DNA of 64,000 bases from Ianthella basta (Eukaryota > Porifera > Demospongiae > Verongiida > Ianthellidae). This document shows positions 48,201 to 54,496 of the stretch, piece after piece. Where the stretch lies: NCBI GenBank assembly GCA_964019415.1, contig OZ025868.1, positions 6,970,159 through 7,034,158 of the forward strand. The letters run 5' to 3'. Position 1 is the stretch's first letter, and every line of letters begins with the position of its first letter. Both the position numbers and the translations under genes were made by a program. The notes under the pieces were generated by a model. That model searched no databases, was not told where the DNA came from, and saw only the letters and a list, made by a program, of their open reading frames with translations.

Positions 48201-48681
48201 CGTTACTGGAAACCCATGTACTATCGCAATACATTGGCTAGCATATACATTGACTCTTGTTGAAGCTCATGCTAAGTTCTTCGATGTACATTTTGTTGGG
48301 CTTTACCCGTAGATGCTGCAAATAGCCAACCATCACTTCTGACTGTTGTTGAGCAGCCATTTGTGTCCACCTGCAACGTATTCCCTGAATAGTGTGATGT
48401 TTAGTCTTGTATGGTGTCACCTCATTACCCGTATGGTTATTTTGTATGTACAGGAGGAACTGAGTGAAGTACAGTTGGAAGAGGCAGCTAGTTGCGCTCA
48501 AGTAGTCAACGTGACAATAGATGTGATGGGAAGTTCTGGAGCCAGCAGAGCCCTGGCTGTTGGCTTCAGTAAGAACCCACTACTCACCGAAGTGGAACTG
48601 AGAATGGTACCAAAGGAGTTAGTGGAGTCCATAAGAGGAACACTGTGCACAAACACAGCATTAACTGTGAAGATATTGTAA
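14835..48681 (+). CDS. Transmembrane NACHT-LRR receptor (NLR-like), 5' end not found
   Basis: Eight exons join without phase conflict: 14835-14942 (TM helix), 17501-17788, 26835-27262 (linker/tail), 31001-32690 (NACHT), 46640-46785, 47600-47735, 47846-48015 and 48454-48681 (LRRs, TAA stop). Successive intron phases are 1, 1, 0, 1, 0, 1, 0. The visible product is about 1,060 residues: a single hydrophobic helix followed by His/Lys/Arg, which puts the rest in the cytoplasm; a roughly 240-residue linker with two NPAY motifs; a NACHT ATPase; then LRRs. NACHT-LRR proteins are innate sensors that oligomerise on ATP exchange, and they are normally soluble. The first exon seen starts in phase 1, so upstream (extracellular) exons must exist or have been lost. 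Introns are loaded with transposons. It could instead be two genes, but the frames agree at every junction. Confidence 0.75.
15472..15709. repeat. Foldback MITE
   Basis: Termini CACACAGGGTAGTTATACC and the exact reverse complement. Arms of about 65 bp are nearly perfect, and the centre holds further TGATGTCA/TGACATCA palindromes. It sits in the intron after the TM exon. Confidence 0.88.
15730..16388. mobile_element. MITE family with ATACGGTATGGCC termini, copy 1
   Basis: Starts ATACGGTATGGCCAGAAA and ends TTTCCGGCCATACGGTA; the inner arms carry many GGCGGATT/CCGCCAA words. The core (about 15980-16190) is shared with the inverted copy at 27778-28754. No transposase. Confidence 0.82.
16419..16685. 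repeat. Foldback MITE
   Basis: Arms ACTAGTGTATAAAAATTACT and AATTTTTATACATTAGT, continuing through TTAGAATTAA and TTAATTCTAA. It lies a few bases after the preceding MITE, making three inverted-repeat elements in 1.2 kb. Confidence 0.8.
17501..17788 (+). CDS. Cytoplasmic linker exon 1 of the TM-NLR
   Basis: A 288-nt exon (CATTCTACAG acceptor, GTAAGT donor), phase 1-1. It encodes 95 hydrophilic, Glu/Ser/Arg-rich residues starting RQDYELQARSVSTSEEVELQ, with a heptad-like spacing that could form a short coiled coil. No known domain. Confidence 0.72.
18026..19013 (-). mobile_element. 1-kb repeat carrying captured gene exons, copy A
   Basis: Inverted relative to copy C at 53668-54722. It runs from the CGAAATACTTG hairpin through a CA microsatellite (18154-18236) and a degraded coding-like region (ATG near 18623 on the minus strand) to the AGGGGCTGCCTGCGGCAGC hairpin. 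The two-exon reading frame intact in copy C is broken here. Confidence 0.72.
18154..18236. repeat. CA microsatellite
   Basis: Pure CA run of about 80 bp, with a second run at 18258-18280. Confidence 0.97.
19014..21004. other. No gene recognised; intron of the TM-NLR model
   Basis: Short open frames only. 20715-20850 is an inverted, diverged relative of 55345-55615 (CGCAATAGTTT words and a GGTGGTGCGAAACC stretch). Confidence 0.5.
21009..21638. mobile_element. TTAA-flanked (piggyBac-like) MITE
   Basis: TTAA at 21005-21008 and 21639-21642. Termini CTCATTAGGACCAATTTCG and, reversed, CCCATTAGGGCCATAGACG. Same style as 7206-7841. Confidence 0.65.
21643..23490. other. No gene recognised
   Basis: Intronic if the TM-NLR model holds. 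Only short, unrelated open frames. Confidence 0.45.
23493..23930 (+). repeat. Interspersed repeat family, copy 1
   Basis: Starts with an AT-rich hairpin (AATACATGTAACAATTT with its complement) and continues with sequence shared with 29700-30050 and partly 57270-57540 (AACACATGTTCATGAACA; GAACGACGTGAGCGCCGCC). Ends in an ATAC microsatellite. Confidence 0.7.
24025..24110 (+). repeat. Short tandem repeat, about 21-bp unit
   Basis: Three to four copies of a unit close to AGCGATTATATCTTATTGG. Confidence 0.85.
24838..24965. repeat. Hairpin MITE family, copy 3
   Basis: CTTATAACACCTCC ... GGGCGCTTCGCGCCC ... GAGGTGTTATAACTAA. Arms pair almost perfectly through GATGTCGCTGATTTATAAG. Confidence 0.85.
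25010..25175 (+). repeat. Repeat shared in inverted form with 63645-63860
   Basis: Shares TGCATGTAGGG, a GTGAATGCTC/GTTAATGCTC motif and TTTCTGTACTTTTTATGCC with the end of the window in opposite orientation. Confidence 0.6.
25925..26522 (+). mobile_element. 1-kb repeat carrying captured gene exons, copy B
   Basis: Matches copy C at 53790-54722 without the left hairpin and without the long GT microsatellite. The captured start region at 26187 is frame-shifted (MASPPWRPS...). Ends at the GCAGCCCCACAAG...CGAAATACTTG hairpin. Confidence 0.7.
26835..27262 (+). CDS. Cytoplasmic linker exon 2 with NPAY motifs
   Basis: A 428-nt exon after a strong pyrimidine tract ending GTAG; donor GTGTGT; phase 1 in, 0 out. 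It encodes 142 residues with FTNPAYEGI and MTRNPAYVSA (NPxY, the PTB-domain or endocytosis signal), tyrosines in DYMTS and DYLTEP, and RPLPCPP (SH3/WW-like). These are features of a signalling tail and support a membrane receptor. It ends AHPDK, joining in frame to VVYLALPEP of the NACHT exon. Confidence 0.75.
27263..27777. other. Intron start, no gene recognised
   Basis: A long open frame starts here (27436) but it runs into the MITE at 27778 and has no recognisable motif. Confidence 0.5.
27778..28754. mobile_element. MITE family with ATACGGTATGGCC termini, copy 2
   Basis: Inverted and longer relative to 15730-16388: starts ACCGTATGGTCGGAAATTC and ends AAATTTCCGGCCATACGGTA. The shared core includes a TTTTGCACACCGGAGGTGG block. 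Confidence 0.82.
28755..29699. other. No gene recognised
   Basis: Intronic in the TM-NLR model. Contains short palindromes (GGATCTAAATC and GATTTAGACACC-like arms near 28950). Confidence 0.45.
29700..30044 (+). repeat. Interspersed repeat family, copy 2
   Basis: Follows 23560-23920 in order: CTTTCTACTA, TTCTAGAAA, GAGAGCAATGAGCGCAG, AACACATGTTTATGAACA, AGAACGACGTGAG. Confidence 0.7.
30045..30508. mobile_element. TA-flanked MITE (Tc1/mariner-like)
   Basis: TA at both borders; termini CGATGTAATCCACCTAATTC and, reversed, CAGTGTAGTCCACCTAATC. No transposase. It interrupts the end of the neighbouring repeat copy. Confidence 0.7.
30520..30595 (+). repeat. Copy of the AATATAGGGGC terminal repeat
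   Basis: ATGAAACCATACAAAAAC, then GAAAACAACATAGGGGC and a GGCGCCCC arm. Confidence 0.65.
31001..32690 (+). CDS. NACHT ATPase exon of the TM-NLR
   Basis: A 1,690-nt exon (CCCTGCAG acceptor; AAG|GTGAGT donor), phase 0 in, 1 out. NACHT motifs: Walker A GQPGIGKTTF (exon residues 89-98), Walker B VLIIFDGADE (167-176) and sensor STRPGG (206-211). The following 350 residues match the helical and winged-helix part of NLRs, and the last 60 begin the LRRs (LAELDLTSSHYLSP, LQSLSLAV). The exon starts with an in-frame GTG codon, not a real start; the protein continues from the exon ending at 27262. All key ATPase residues are present, so the gene looks functional. Confidence 0.92.
33744..36005 (+). pseudogene. 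Kolobok transposase with N-terminal MBD-like domain (two in-frame stops)
   Basis: One frame runs from ATG 33744 to TAA 36003-36005 (about 753 codons), broken only by TGA at 33882-33884 and TAA at 35469-35471. The N-terminus has ELPSGWTTDE, then YRSPTGRYFASRKAVLEFI. This is the pattern of a methyl-CpG-binding domain (LPPGW ... YYSPSGKKFRSK ... L). The first stop falls inside it. The transposase core (from about 34200) has zinc-binding-like cysteines, TADGCWLTRGH and NWQDSDSSS (likely catalytic Asp positions), VMYCAGHVGRAH, and a CCCAKGKHKAGCGC cluster. The last part has a charged coiled-coil-like stretch and ends CKCGSTSHSRVSFHGCPLYKK, a zinc knuckle common in this family. The MBD call is by pattern only. 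Confidence 0.75.
36006..37174. other. Non-coding 3' part of the Kolobok element
   Basis: No gene recognised. It is AT-rich after the stop and ends in the terminal inverted repeat. Confidence 0.6.
37805..39082 (+). CDS. Harbinger DDE transposase (HARBI1-like)
   Basis: A 425-residue intact ORF. The DDE_Tnp_4 catalytic residues are present: Asp209 in GAIDGSHIPI, Asp297 in ILGDPAYPLLPW and Glu339 in VECAFGCLRGRW. HDAR and ILHNLC are also conserved. An HTH-like segment (RSIAHLFGVSLSTVCVVVHEV, about residues 147-167) precedes the nuclease. It needs the Myb-like partner encoded on the other strand for DNA binding and nuclear entry. No stops, so possibly still functional. Confidence 0.93.
   Translation: MATVDWQSAGLLLFSLFWVWRRRRQRGIAANARTKASRRRMKAFLRYQANVALLALFVCWRHLSFTARQRRMLWMKVRSQSFFANIVMHWDDVEWKRNFRIGKPTFRFLCTQLRSTLLRRNVVRRQLSVEERVAITLWRLGTNIEYRSIAHLFGVSLSTVCVVVHEVCAVIMNTLSSRYIRIPTGEDARTVVDVFLRTWGFPQCFGAIDGSHIPIIAPSTDPLDYYNRKGFHSIVLQALVDHEYKLMNIFIGWPGSCHDARILANSSIFAKAEEGSLLPTTTENISGVAVPVVILGDPAYPLLPWLIKPYSSVGQLTREQRCFKGVSITTLAGQQVVVECAFGCLRGRWRCLLKRNDTKLSFMPTLVTACCILHNLCEVHSDGFNEDWMCEEDEIDNTASNPHPSNASTVTSAENIRAALCRYFA
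39258..40331 (-). pseudogene. Harbinger Myb/trihelix-like DNA-binding protein, one in-frame stop
   Basis: From ATG 40331: MAERGKTWIEAETAKLIEAW, with conserved Trp spacing and VKQCQDKIKSLKRSYK, is a SANT/trihelix domain (residues about 4-95). Then comes an acidic Ser/Thr linker with three near-identical GRQTPSSLQPSSRVQ-type repeats. A TAG at 39588-39590 falls in a basic stretch (SKK, stop, KRKVSK, probably the nuclear signal). The same frame then stays open to 39258 with a charged coiled coil (LDEQRNDFVQLERERMKHEE). The product would be truncated, so the element probably needs a partner from elsewhere. Confidence 0.85.
40850..41380 (+). pseudogene. ISL2EU transposase remnant
   Basis: Reads WPSKEKVKAKAPESFRRYPN, then TRIVMDCSEFYIQRPSSLQ (first catalytic Asp), FSNYKHHNAFKVLVGISPGG, and, after a frame change near 41090, LEPGDNVMADRGFDMGD (second Asp). 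The end reads FPITVANLSSDIHNNVINF in another frame. At least two frameshifts; the N-terminus is lost. Confidence 0.8.
41440..43713 (-). pseudogene. ISL2EU YqaJ nuclease protein (SAP, SWIM, YqaJ), split
   Basis: Segments in order on the minus strand: 43713-43357 with a SAP-like domain (LTMQRLKFLCKETAMKCSGV...IIGRLISSWKK); 43406-42756 with a SWIM zinc finger (CNCVARKGEACSH); 42690-42432 with RNGRITSSFIGEM; then, beyond the MITE, 42026-41690 with WGTEKEFLARNAYV and the nuclease motif GLLEIKCPYS; a frame change leads to NYCYQVQAELAI, the usual next YqaJ motif. Removing the MITE and one copy of its TAA restores TNILI-MGYTQMTG in frame. Several further frame breaks make it non-functional. Confidence 0.82.
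42029..42428. mobile_element. Harbinger-type MITE inside the YqaJ gene
   Basis: TAA duplicated at 42026-42028 and 42429-42431. Termini GCCCCGTTTACACTAGC and, reversed, GCCCCGTTCACACTAGCG, after an extra TA on the left. It contains AAACCGGTTT words like those near the ends of the Harbinger element at 37673-40480. Confidence 0.85.
44190..45790 (-). mobile_element. LINE fragment (endonuclease-RT linker and RT N-terminal half)
   Basis: On the minus strand it reads SKQEDLRLQINETKDTTKAK (linker), ISQWFKGLFAPVN, RATEMDGVPGELLKYSG, then, across a MITE, LLIPLPKPGKSSGLPAHLRP and LSPSQSGFRKGRSTSDV. The catalytic RT half is absent. Clade not assigned; it is distinct from the LINE at 0.7-4.2 kb. Confidence 0.8.
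44549..45252. mobile_element. TA-flanked MITE inside the LINE fragment
   Basis: Termini GAGAGTTTTAGATTGCC, perfect for 17 bp, with TA at 44547-44548 and 45253-45254. Removing it with one TA restores the LINE frame (AFAKELTNILNKALTSG). The open frame inside has no recognisable motif. Confidence 0.85.
45791..45915 (+). repeat. Copy of the AATATAGGGGC terminal repeat
   Basis: CGAACATGAAACCATACG, then GTGAAGAAAATATAGGGC. It abuts the 5' end of the LINE fragment. Confidence 0.6.
45916..46639. other. Intron, no gene recognised
   Basis: AT-rich; only short open frames before the LRR exon. Confidence 0.5.
46640..46785 (+). CDS. LRR exon 1
   Basis: 146 nt, phase 1 in, 0 out. It encodes SLKRLKLKVLQQ and NSLEELDLTLGSDSK, two leucine-rich strands. 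The upstream intron of 13.9 kb holds Kolobok, Harbinger, ISL2EU and LINE insertions. Confidence 0.8.
47600..47735 (+). CDS. LRR exon 2
   Basis: 136 nt (ACATGCAG acceptor, GTGAGC donor), phase 0 in, 1 out. Encodes FLRKLLLLGSSTGLLPVLSG and NSSVTDLVL, one LRR unit. Confidence 0.8.
47846..48015 (+). CDS. LRR exon 3
   Basis: 170 nt (CCCTTTAG acceptor, GTATGT donor), phase 1 in, 0 out. Encodes MPQLRVLQISGISPLPVLQ and PLDTVTVLMPQL. Confidence 0.8.
48454..48681 (+). CDS. Last LRR exon with stop
   Basis: 228 nt after TATGTACAG, phase 0, ending TAA at 48679-48681. Encodes VVNVTIDVMGSSGASRALAV and LLTEVELRMVP, then a short C-terminus. A possible AATAAA lies near 49678; no closer poly(A) signal was seen. 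Confidence 0.8.
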   Translation, partial: EELSEVQLEEAASCAQVVNVTIDVMGSSGASRALAVGFSKNPLLTEVELRMVPKELVESIRGTLCTNTALTVKIL

Positions 48682-49623
48682 AAAGGAACAGAACGATAGA
48701 TCAGATAATCATGATTGTACGTAGAGTTTTAATGTGACTAGTACTAGAACATAGCTAACCATGCACAGAAGTAGGCACACCAGCAGAACCTCAAGCATTG
48801 TAATTATTATTATCAATATTATATTTCTTTCATGAAACTCTTAAAGTTAGTTGCATGTTGATTGATGCACTTATAAAAGCATTTCAATGTGCAAATATTT
48901 GCATACCTATAGCTAGCATGCATGCACTAGGGACTTTGTTTATGGCTGATGCAGCAAGCTTCCTCTTGCCACATCCTTTCTGTTTGGACCACCGGCTGCA
49001 ATCAATAAGATGTAATCATAAGCTACACATGCATATGATCACATTACAGGTACGTACAACAGCAATTAATGCAATGCTAGTACTGTTCCAGGTCTAAAGG
49101 TAAGTGGGTGGGTGCATACAGTTAGCAGTTGAGACTTCCCCTTCAGTCACACTTGCAATTGGTGGAACATGGTGGCCTTCTTCGTGATCCACAGCAACTC
49201 TAATTTACAACTCCTCAGTTCCTAAGCCTCCCAACAATCTGACATCAGTGATCATGAGTGTAAATGATAAGCTCTTCTAGTAATTATGTTGATTTGGAGG
49301 AAAATTAGCAAGGATAAAGATATTTCATGAGTGATTATCGTGCAAACTGCCCGTGTTTACGTTGTTCCCAAATTATATAACACCTGCATAATTATATGAC
49401 ACCAGGGCATAACACTACACCTCAATCATTACCTGTACACAGTACACTCTCTTTTGCATGTTTTAGCTATAGATTGTATAAGGTAATATCATGTTTAAAG
49501 ATGTGTGTCTCTTTCTATCTTGTTGTCCCCTTACCTGTATGCACAGTGCTACATACATTGTTTTGGTAGCTGCTACCTTGCTACAGAATGTGCCCATGCA
49601 TGCTGTGTGAAAAGTGTTGCCCA

Positions 49624-50094
49624 CCTCTGACAATCAATGTCACTGTTGAGTTCTCCTCTTCTTTGTTGGACAGCTTAATAAAGCACTGATACGTGGTGCC
49701 ATTACTAGGGCGGATCGAAAAACTTTTATGACTGGTTTCCAACACATAAAGGTATAGCTATAAGGAAGCATAGACATTATAAGACTGATACATGCAAATA
49801 CTAGCCAGAGGTGATCTGACCAGTTTCTGGAAACCTTGGAAACACCCCTGGATCCGCCCTTGCATTATACTCCACTGACACATTGGGCAGAGTGAGGTTA
49901 TAAGTAGCTGCACAGCCCCTGCTAGTGGAACTAACAGTGTAGTTGTGCCAATAGTTCCTCAGTTCTGTCTCCAAATTGTGTGGTTCAATGTCATCCCATT
50001 GATGGTGAAGTAAGGGTTGCTCCATGCTGGTCCCCCAGTGTAGCTGCACTGGATCACGAATTTATCACCAATATTCACCTCATTGCAGGGCCAC
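49624..50094 (-). pseudogene. Ig-like domain exon relic
   Basis: Acceptor TATGCAG at 50095; donor GTGGGC below 49624. It reads NIGDKFVIQCSYTGGPAW, then SNPYFTINGMTLNHTI; after a one-base frame change, NYWHNYTVSSTSRG and YNLTLPNVSVEYNA; and, beyond a 152-bp MITE, SNGTTYQCFIKLSNKEEENS and TVTLIVR. The QCSY and TTYQC cysteines and the TVTLIV strand are those of an Ig domain. The frame change and MITE make it non-coding now. No partner exons were found. It may be a relic of a receptor ectodomain. Confidence 0.68.
49708..49859. mobile_element. Small MITE inside the Ig exon
   Basis: Termini GGGCGGATC and GATCCGCCC, with TA (left) and a mutated TA (right). Joining the flanks gives EYNA-SNGTTYQC. 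Confidence 0.7.
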
Positions 50095-52009
50095 CTGCAT
50101 ACAAGTGATGTGCAACAGCATCCGCAGCAGAAATGAGCATATAAGTACTACTTGTCACGATGTAGACTGATAATACGTGCCAGATTAAGCTGGGTATTGT
50201 TAGCTTTGAACATGATAGTCTGTCTGCATAGTATATAATTTTGTGTTGCGCAAGCGCTAAGCCTATATATCAAATCAGAATCCCATTTGTAGGTAGAATG
50301 GGAATTAACGATTCTTGAGCATATTTAATACACACATGCACAGCTACACTAGCTATTCTCACTAGTCTCGTGAGCCAGACTATTGCACAACAGTCTGACT
50401 TTCTGAGACTATATAGCTAGCTATAGTGGTTCGCATTACTTTCGTATGCTACAAACTGAAAGAGTATAGCTACCACATGTACTATGCTCATATAGCTAGA
50501 TATTATATCATTATGCACAATTTGTCATCATGTCAACAATCATGTCCACTAAATGAAATAGCTACTTCAATAGCTTGAGCATGACATTGGCATGTAGCTA
50601 GCTAGCTAGCTTTATCACCGGAGGAGCCAATGAGATGAAGTGGTGCAGTTTACTATTGGTAACGCTTGAATCTGGAACTCACTACAGAAGATCCTATTAC
50701 ACTTGCATGGGACCAAGATGCCGCCATAGCTCGCTATATTATTAGCTAACTAAATAATATCTACAGAATGGTGACCCTGCATGCTTAAGAGCTCGAGGTG
50801 TAGCTATAGCTAGCCATAAGAGCTCGAGGCCACTAATTTTCAACAAAGCATTCAGTGGCCATAGTACGACTGCAAGTACATAGTTGGCACAGCTCGCTGC
50901 TAGTAAGAGGTATCCTTATTAATTAATCAAAACGCATCGGCACGCTGAGAGCCAATCATGAGAACTTCCTCCAATGCTTACTTGAAGGGGGAAGCCCCGA
51001 ATAGTTGCTGAAAACATGGCCGCTCGACCTCCATCTGCAAAGGCACGCATTTATACTAATTCCTAGGAGCATGATCCTCCCTGGACGCCGACTTCAGTGA
51101 GTGTTGATGACTAGTTCTTCTTGCCACTGTGTTCGTTTGAAGGCCATCGAAGGAAGGTAAAGCTAGTTTATCAGCCGACGAAGGAAGCCCGCACACAGTA
51201 CTCAACGCCCCAGAGCTCGCTGTTCGTTAATCCCTGAACCTCCCTGAACGCCGACCTCAGTGAGTAGGAATGACTGACCCTTCTTTGCTCTGTGCTGATT
51301 TGGAGTGAAACCAACGAAGGTAAAAATGTTTCATTACCGAACATACGCAAGCAACCGAACTCGTAAACAGAAAGCTTATCCGGAAGTGTAATAGCTACTG
51401 TTCCTTGGCCTCCTAACCTCCCTGAATCATTGTAGATCTGCTGCTTGAGTGCTACTTGTTAGGGATTCTTGTTGCCTCTGTATTCCTTTGGGGAAATTTA
51501 CACCAAGGAGAAGAAGAAAGGTATACCCTTGGCAACTAGCACACCGTGTGTCTCAGCATAGAAACACGTCAGCTGCAGGTAGTATATATCTATTCTTCTG
51601 CCTACAACAAAATTCATTGCTTGTGAACTGTTGCGTGGTGAACCGTATTGGCCTAATGTATATTACAGTGATTTTCTAGTCAGCATGTTCCAATCCACAA
51701 GGTACGTATATGCCATATTTGTCCGTATTGAAGTCGGATTCGCATAGAGGCTGGGTCAAAAACCAATGCATGGAAAGAAATAGAAGCCTGGGCCTCTATT
51801 TGAGCGAATATGGTAGCTATTTTAGTAGCCTGTTTATGTGGGGGAGGGGCAGTTGCAGGTCATAATCATGCTATCTGCTCTGTATGCTAGCTACCTGTGG
51901 ATATCTGGATGTGCTGTTTGAGCAATAATGCAGCAACATTTTGAAAGTTTTCTGCGTGGCTTTGTTCTTGCATTATTGCCACTGAGAGAAACTCAACTAC
52001 AGTGAAACC
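50095..52009. other. No gene recognised; three diverged direct repeats
   Basis: Around 51070, 51240 and 51420, three blocks about 170 bp apart share CCTCCCTGAACGCCGAC, CAGTGAGT and GAAGGTAAA-like words. They form an old tandem repeat. The rest shows only short AGCTAGCT-rich sequence. Confidence 0.5.
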
Positions 52010-52180
52010 TGTCTAAGACAACCACCTTTGGGCCAGTTCTAACTGACCTTTATGTATGCAGCAGGTGGCTGCTCTAAAGAGGTAGACTGCAATGCTTTAG
52101 AGCTATTTGGAGCCAGGGAGGCTAGCTGTTTTAGAGAGGCGGCTGCCTAACACAGTGACCATCTTAGACAGGTTCCACTG
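52010..52180. mobile_element. Tc1/mariner-like MITE
   Basis: Flanked by TA; termini CAGTGAAACCTGTCTAAGA and, reversed, CAGTGGAACCTGTCTAAGA. This is a widespread invertebrate MITE type. Confidence 0.85.
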
Positions 52181-52642
52181 TATGATCAAATTGTTGGACA
52201 GATGTCTTTGCTATACTACGTAAATGTGCTTGGGGAACATCAGTCAGTTGTAACAGGGTGTGATGAGCACTGGAGTGCAGCAGAAGTTGTCAACCGTCAT
52301 GCACTCCTAGTACATTCACTCAGAGATATTGATTGAAGTGTAACACATTTGCACTGTCTGTTGGACAATAAACTGAAGAGGAGGGTCGTAGTATCCAAGT
52401 GCTCAGACTTGCACTCTGCTACACTCTCTAATTTCCTTGTACGTACATGTACTGTAGCTATTTACATCGATTAGCTAATAATACACATTAATTTAGAAGG
52501 GCATTATACAAGCCTAGCTTGCATGTAGGGTGAACATGACAAAGATTAGGCGCATCAAAGTGTGTGCTCGTTGCTCCTATGGAATATATGATATTTCTGC
52601 TGGCCATTCCTAATGACTTCAAATAATTATTAAAGTAGAAAG

Positions 52643-52648
52643 TTTATT
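52643..52648 (-). terminator. Candidate poly(A) signal of the minus-strand receptor
   Basis: AATAAA on the minus strand, about 350 bp after the stop codon at 52996. Position only; no transcript evidence. Confidence 0.3.
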
Positions 52649-52995
52649 TATAACAATTTTAGATTTCTATGGTAACAGCTGCAGGTCAGTATCTAAAGTG
52701 TGGTTTGCAATTGCAGTAACTTAATTGCAATTGGCCCCAGGCAGCTTCATTTCACACTAGCTGAGTGTGGTATATAACTTAGTGTTACATTTGTGTAGCT
52801 GACTAGTACATACAGCTTCCTCCCATCAACTTTTATATAATAAACAGAATGATGTCGTTGCACATTGTATAAATGGGAGTAGCACAGTTCGCTATACAAG
52901 ACTAGGTAAACTATGCTATATAGTAATACCTATACAATTGCAACTATTAAAACAATGACATTTCTATTGTTGGTCATACACTACAGTTAAATGTT

Positions 52996-53732
52996 TTAAA
53001 GTCTCATTCCACTGCACACCAAATCGGTGACTTTGAGACCACCATCTGACGGGGACTGGAGTCCTGCACAGAAATGATAGCATTATAATCAAGGTATGGT
53101 AACATAATCCTCAGAGAACAATTACTTCATTTTCCAGAATATCATCACAATTTACCATGGGGATACACAACAGTAGACATAAAAAGAGACCTACACTTTC
53201 AAACAGGCAAAAATGGAATCTTAATTCCCTTAAACTCACATCATCAACTGGCTGAATGGGGCATATGTTTGAACAATAACAATTAATCTCTTCATCCACG
53301 TTCCATTTAAGACTTCTGCTGGTTCCTGACACATATGCACTTGTTTGATCATCTGATAAATGAATTCCCTTCATAACTGAATCAACTGAATGCAAGACAC
53401 AGAACAGTCCATCAGTTATGTACGTAAGTTGCACAATGAAGACTACACTGTATACAGTGCACATGTACTCTACTGTGTTGTGTTACAGTAAAAAATAGCT
53501 CACCTGCTGTGCCCCCCCGTCCTCCAGCTGGGTAGCTATCACCAGAATCAGAATCGCCACCTATGGAAAATTAGACAATAGTGTGAGTCATTAGCTATAA
53601 CTAGACAAATGCAAGGCATTGTGGGGGCGAGCGGGAAGTTTATTTAGTTTATGTCCTCAATGTTTTTTTAGGGGCTGCCTGTGGCAGCCCCTATATTGTT
53701 TTCAAATTGACGTTTTCATATGGCTTCATGTT

Positions 53733-53768
<36 letters not shown>

Positions 53769-54430
53769 CACCAACCTACGGTTGTGCGTCAATGCTTACA
53801 TTTATATTGAATGTATTGGGCGAAGTATTGGGTATAGGGAATTTATATTGTCGGCCATTTTATTCGGCCGGAAGTAGACCGTGTGCAAGGCCAAGGGACT
53901 TTGAAAATCGGCTTCGAAACGATGTCTTAGCGAACTTTGGACGTTCTCTTCCGCCTCTGATCCTGGAACAGACTCCTACAGCACTTCTGGTCGACGGACA
54001 AAGAGATAGCTTCTAGACAGCGCCCAACAGATCATCGACTTCGCCCGCGCCTTCTTCGATAATGGCCGCGCCCGCCTCGGAGGACTTCACTCCGCCGCCT
54101 GGAACACATGACAGGAGTAACGTAGAAACTGGTGAGCGCCGTGATATGTTGACGCTAACATTCTTCAACCATTTCTAGCGTTGAAAAGCTTAGCTCGCAC
54201 GGTTGCCCTTCTACATGCTCTTCAGAACCTGGCCCACGCGTACTGCGCTGTAGCAAACGTACGTAGCTTTTGCCATCACAGACCACTAGCTACTCTGGCG
54301 ACTGTGGGTTCCTTGGTACATTATATTTCTGTGAATATTCACGGTAAATGCATGTGCTGTAAGCAGTCATGTGTCTGTCTTTGCTGGAGATTTCTCTGTG
54401 CATGTGTGGTGTGTGCGTGTGTGGTGTGTG

Positions 54431-54496
<66 letters not shown>

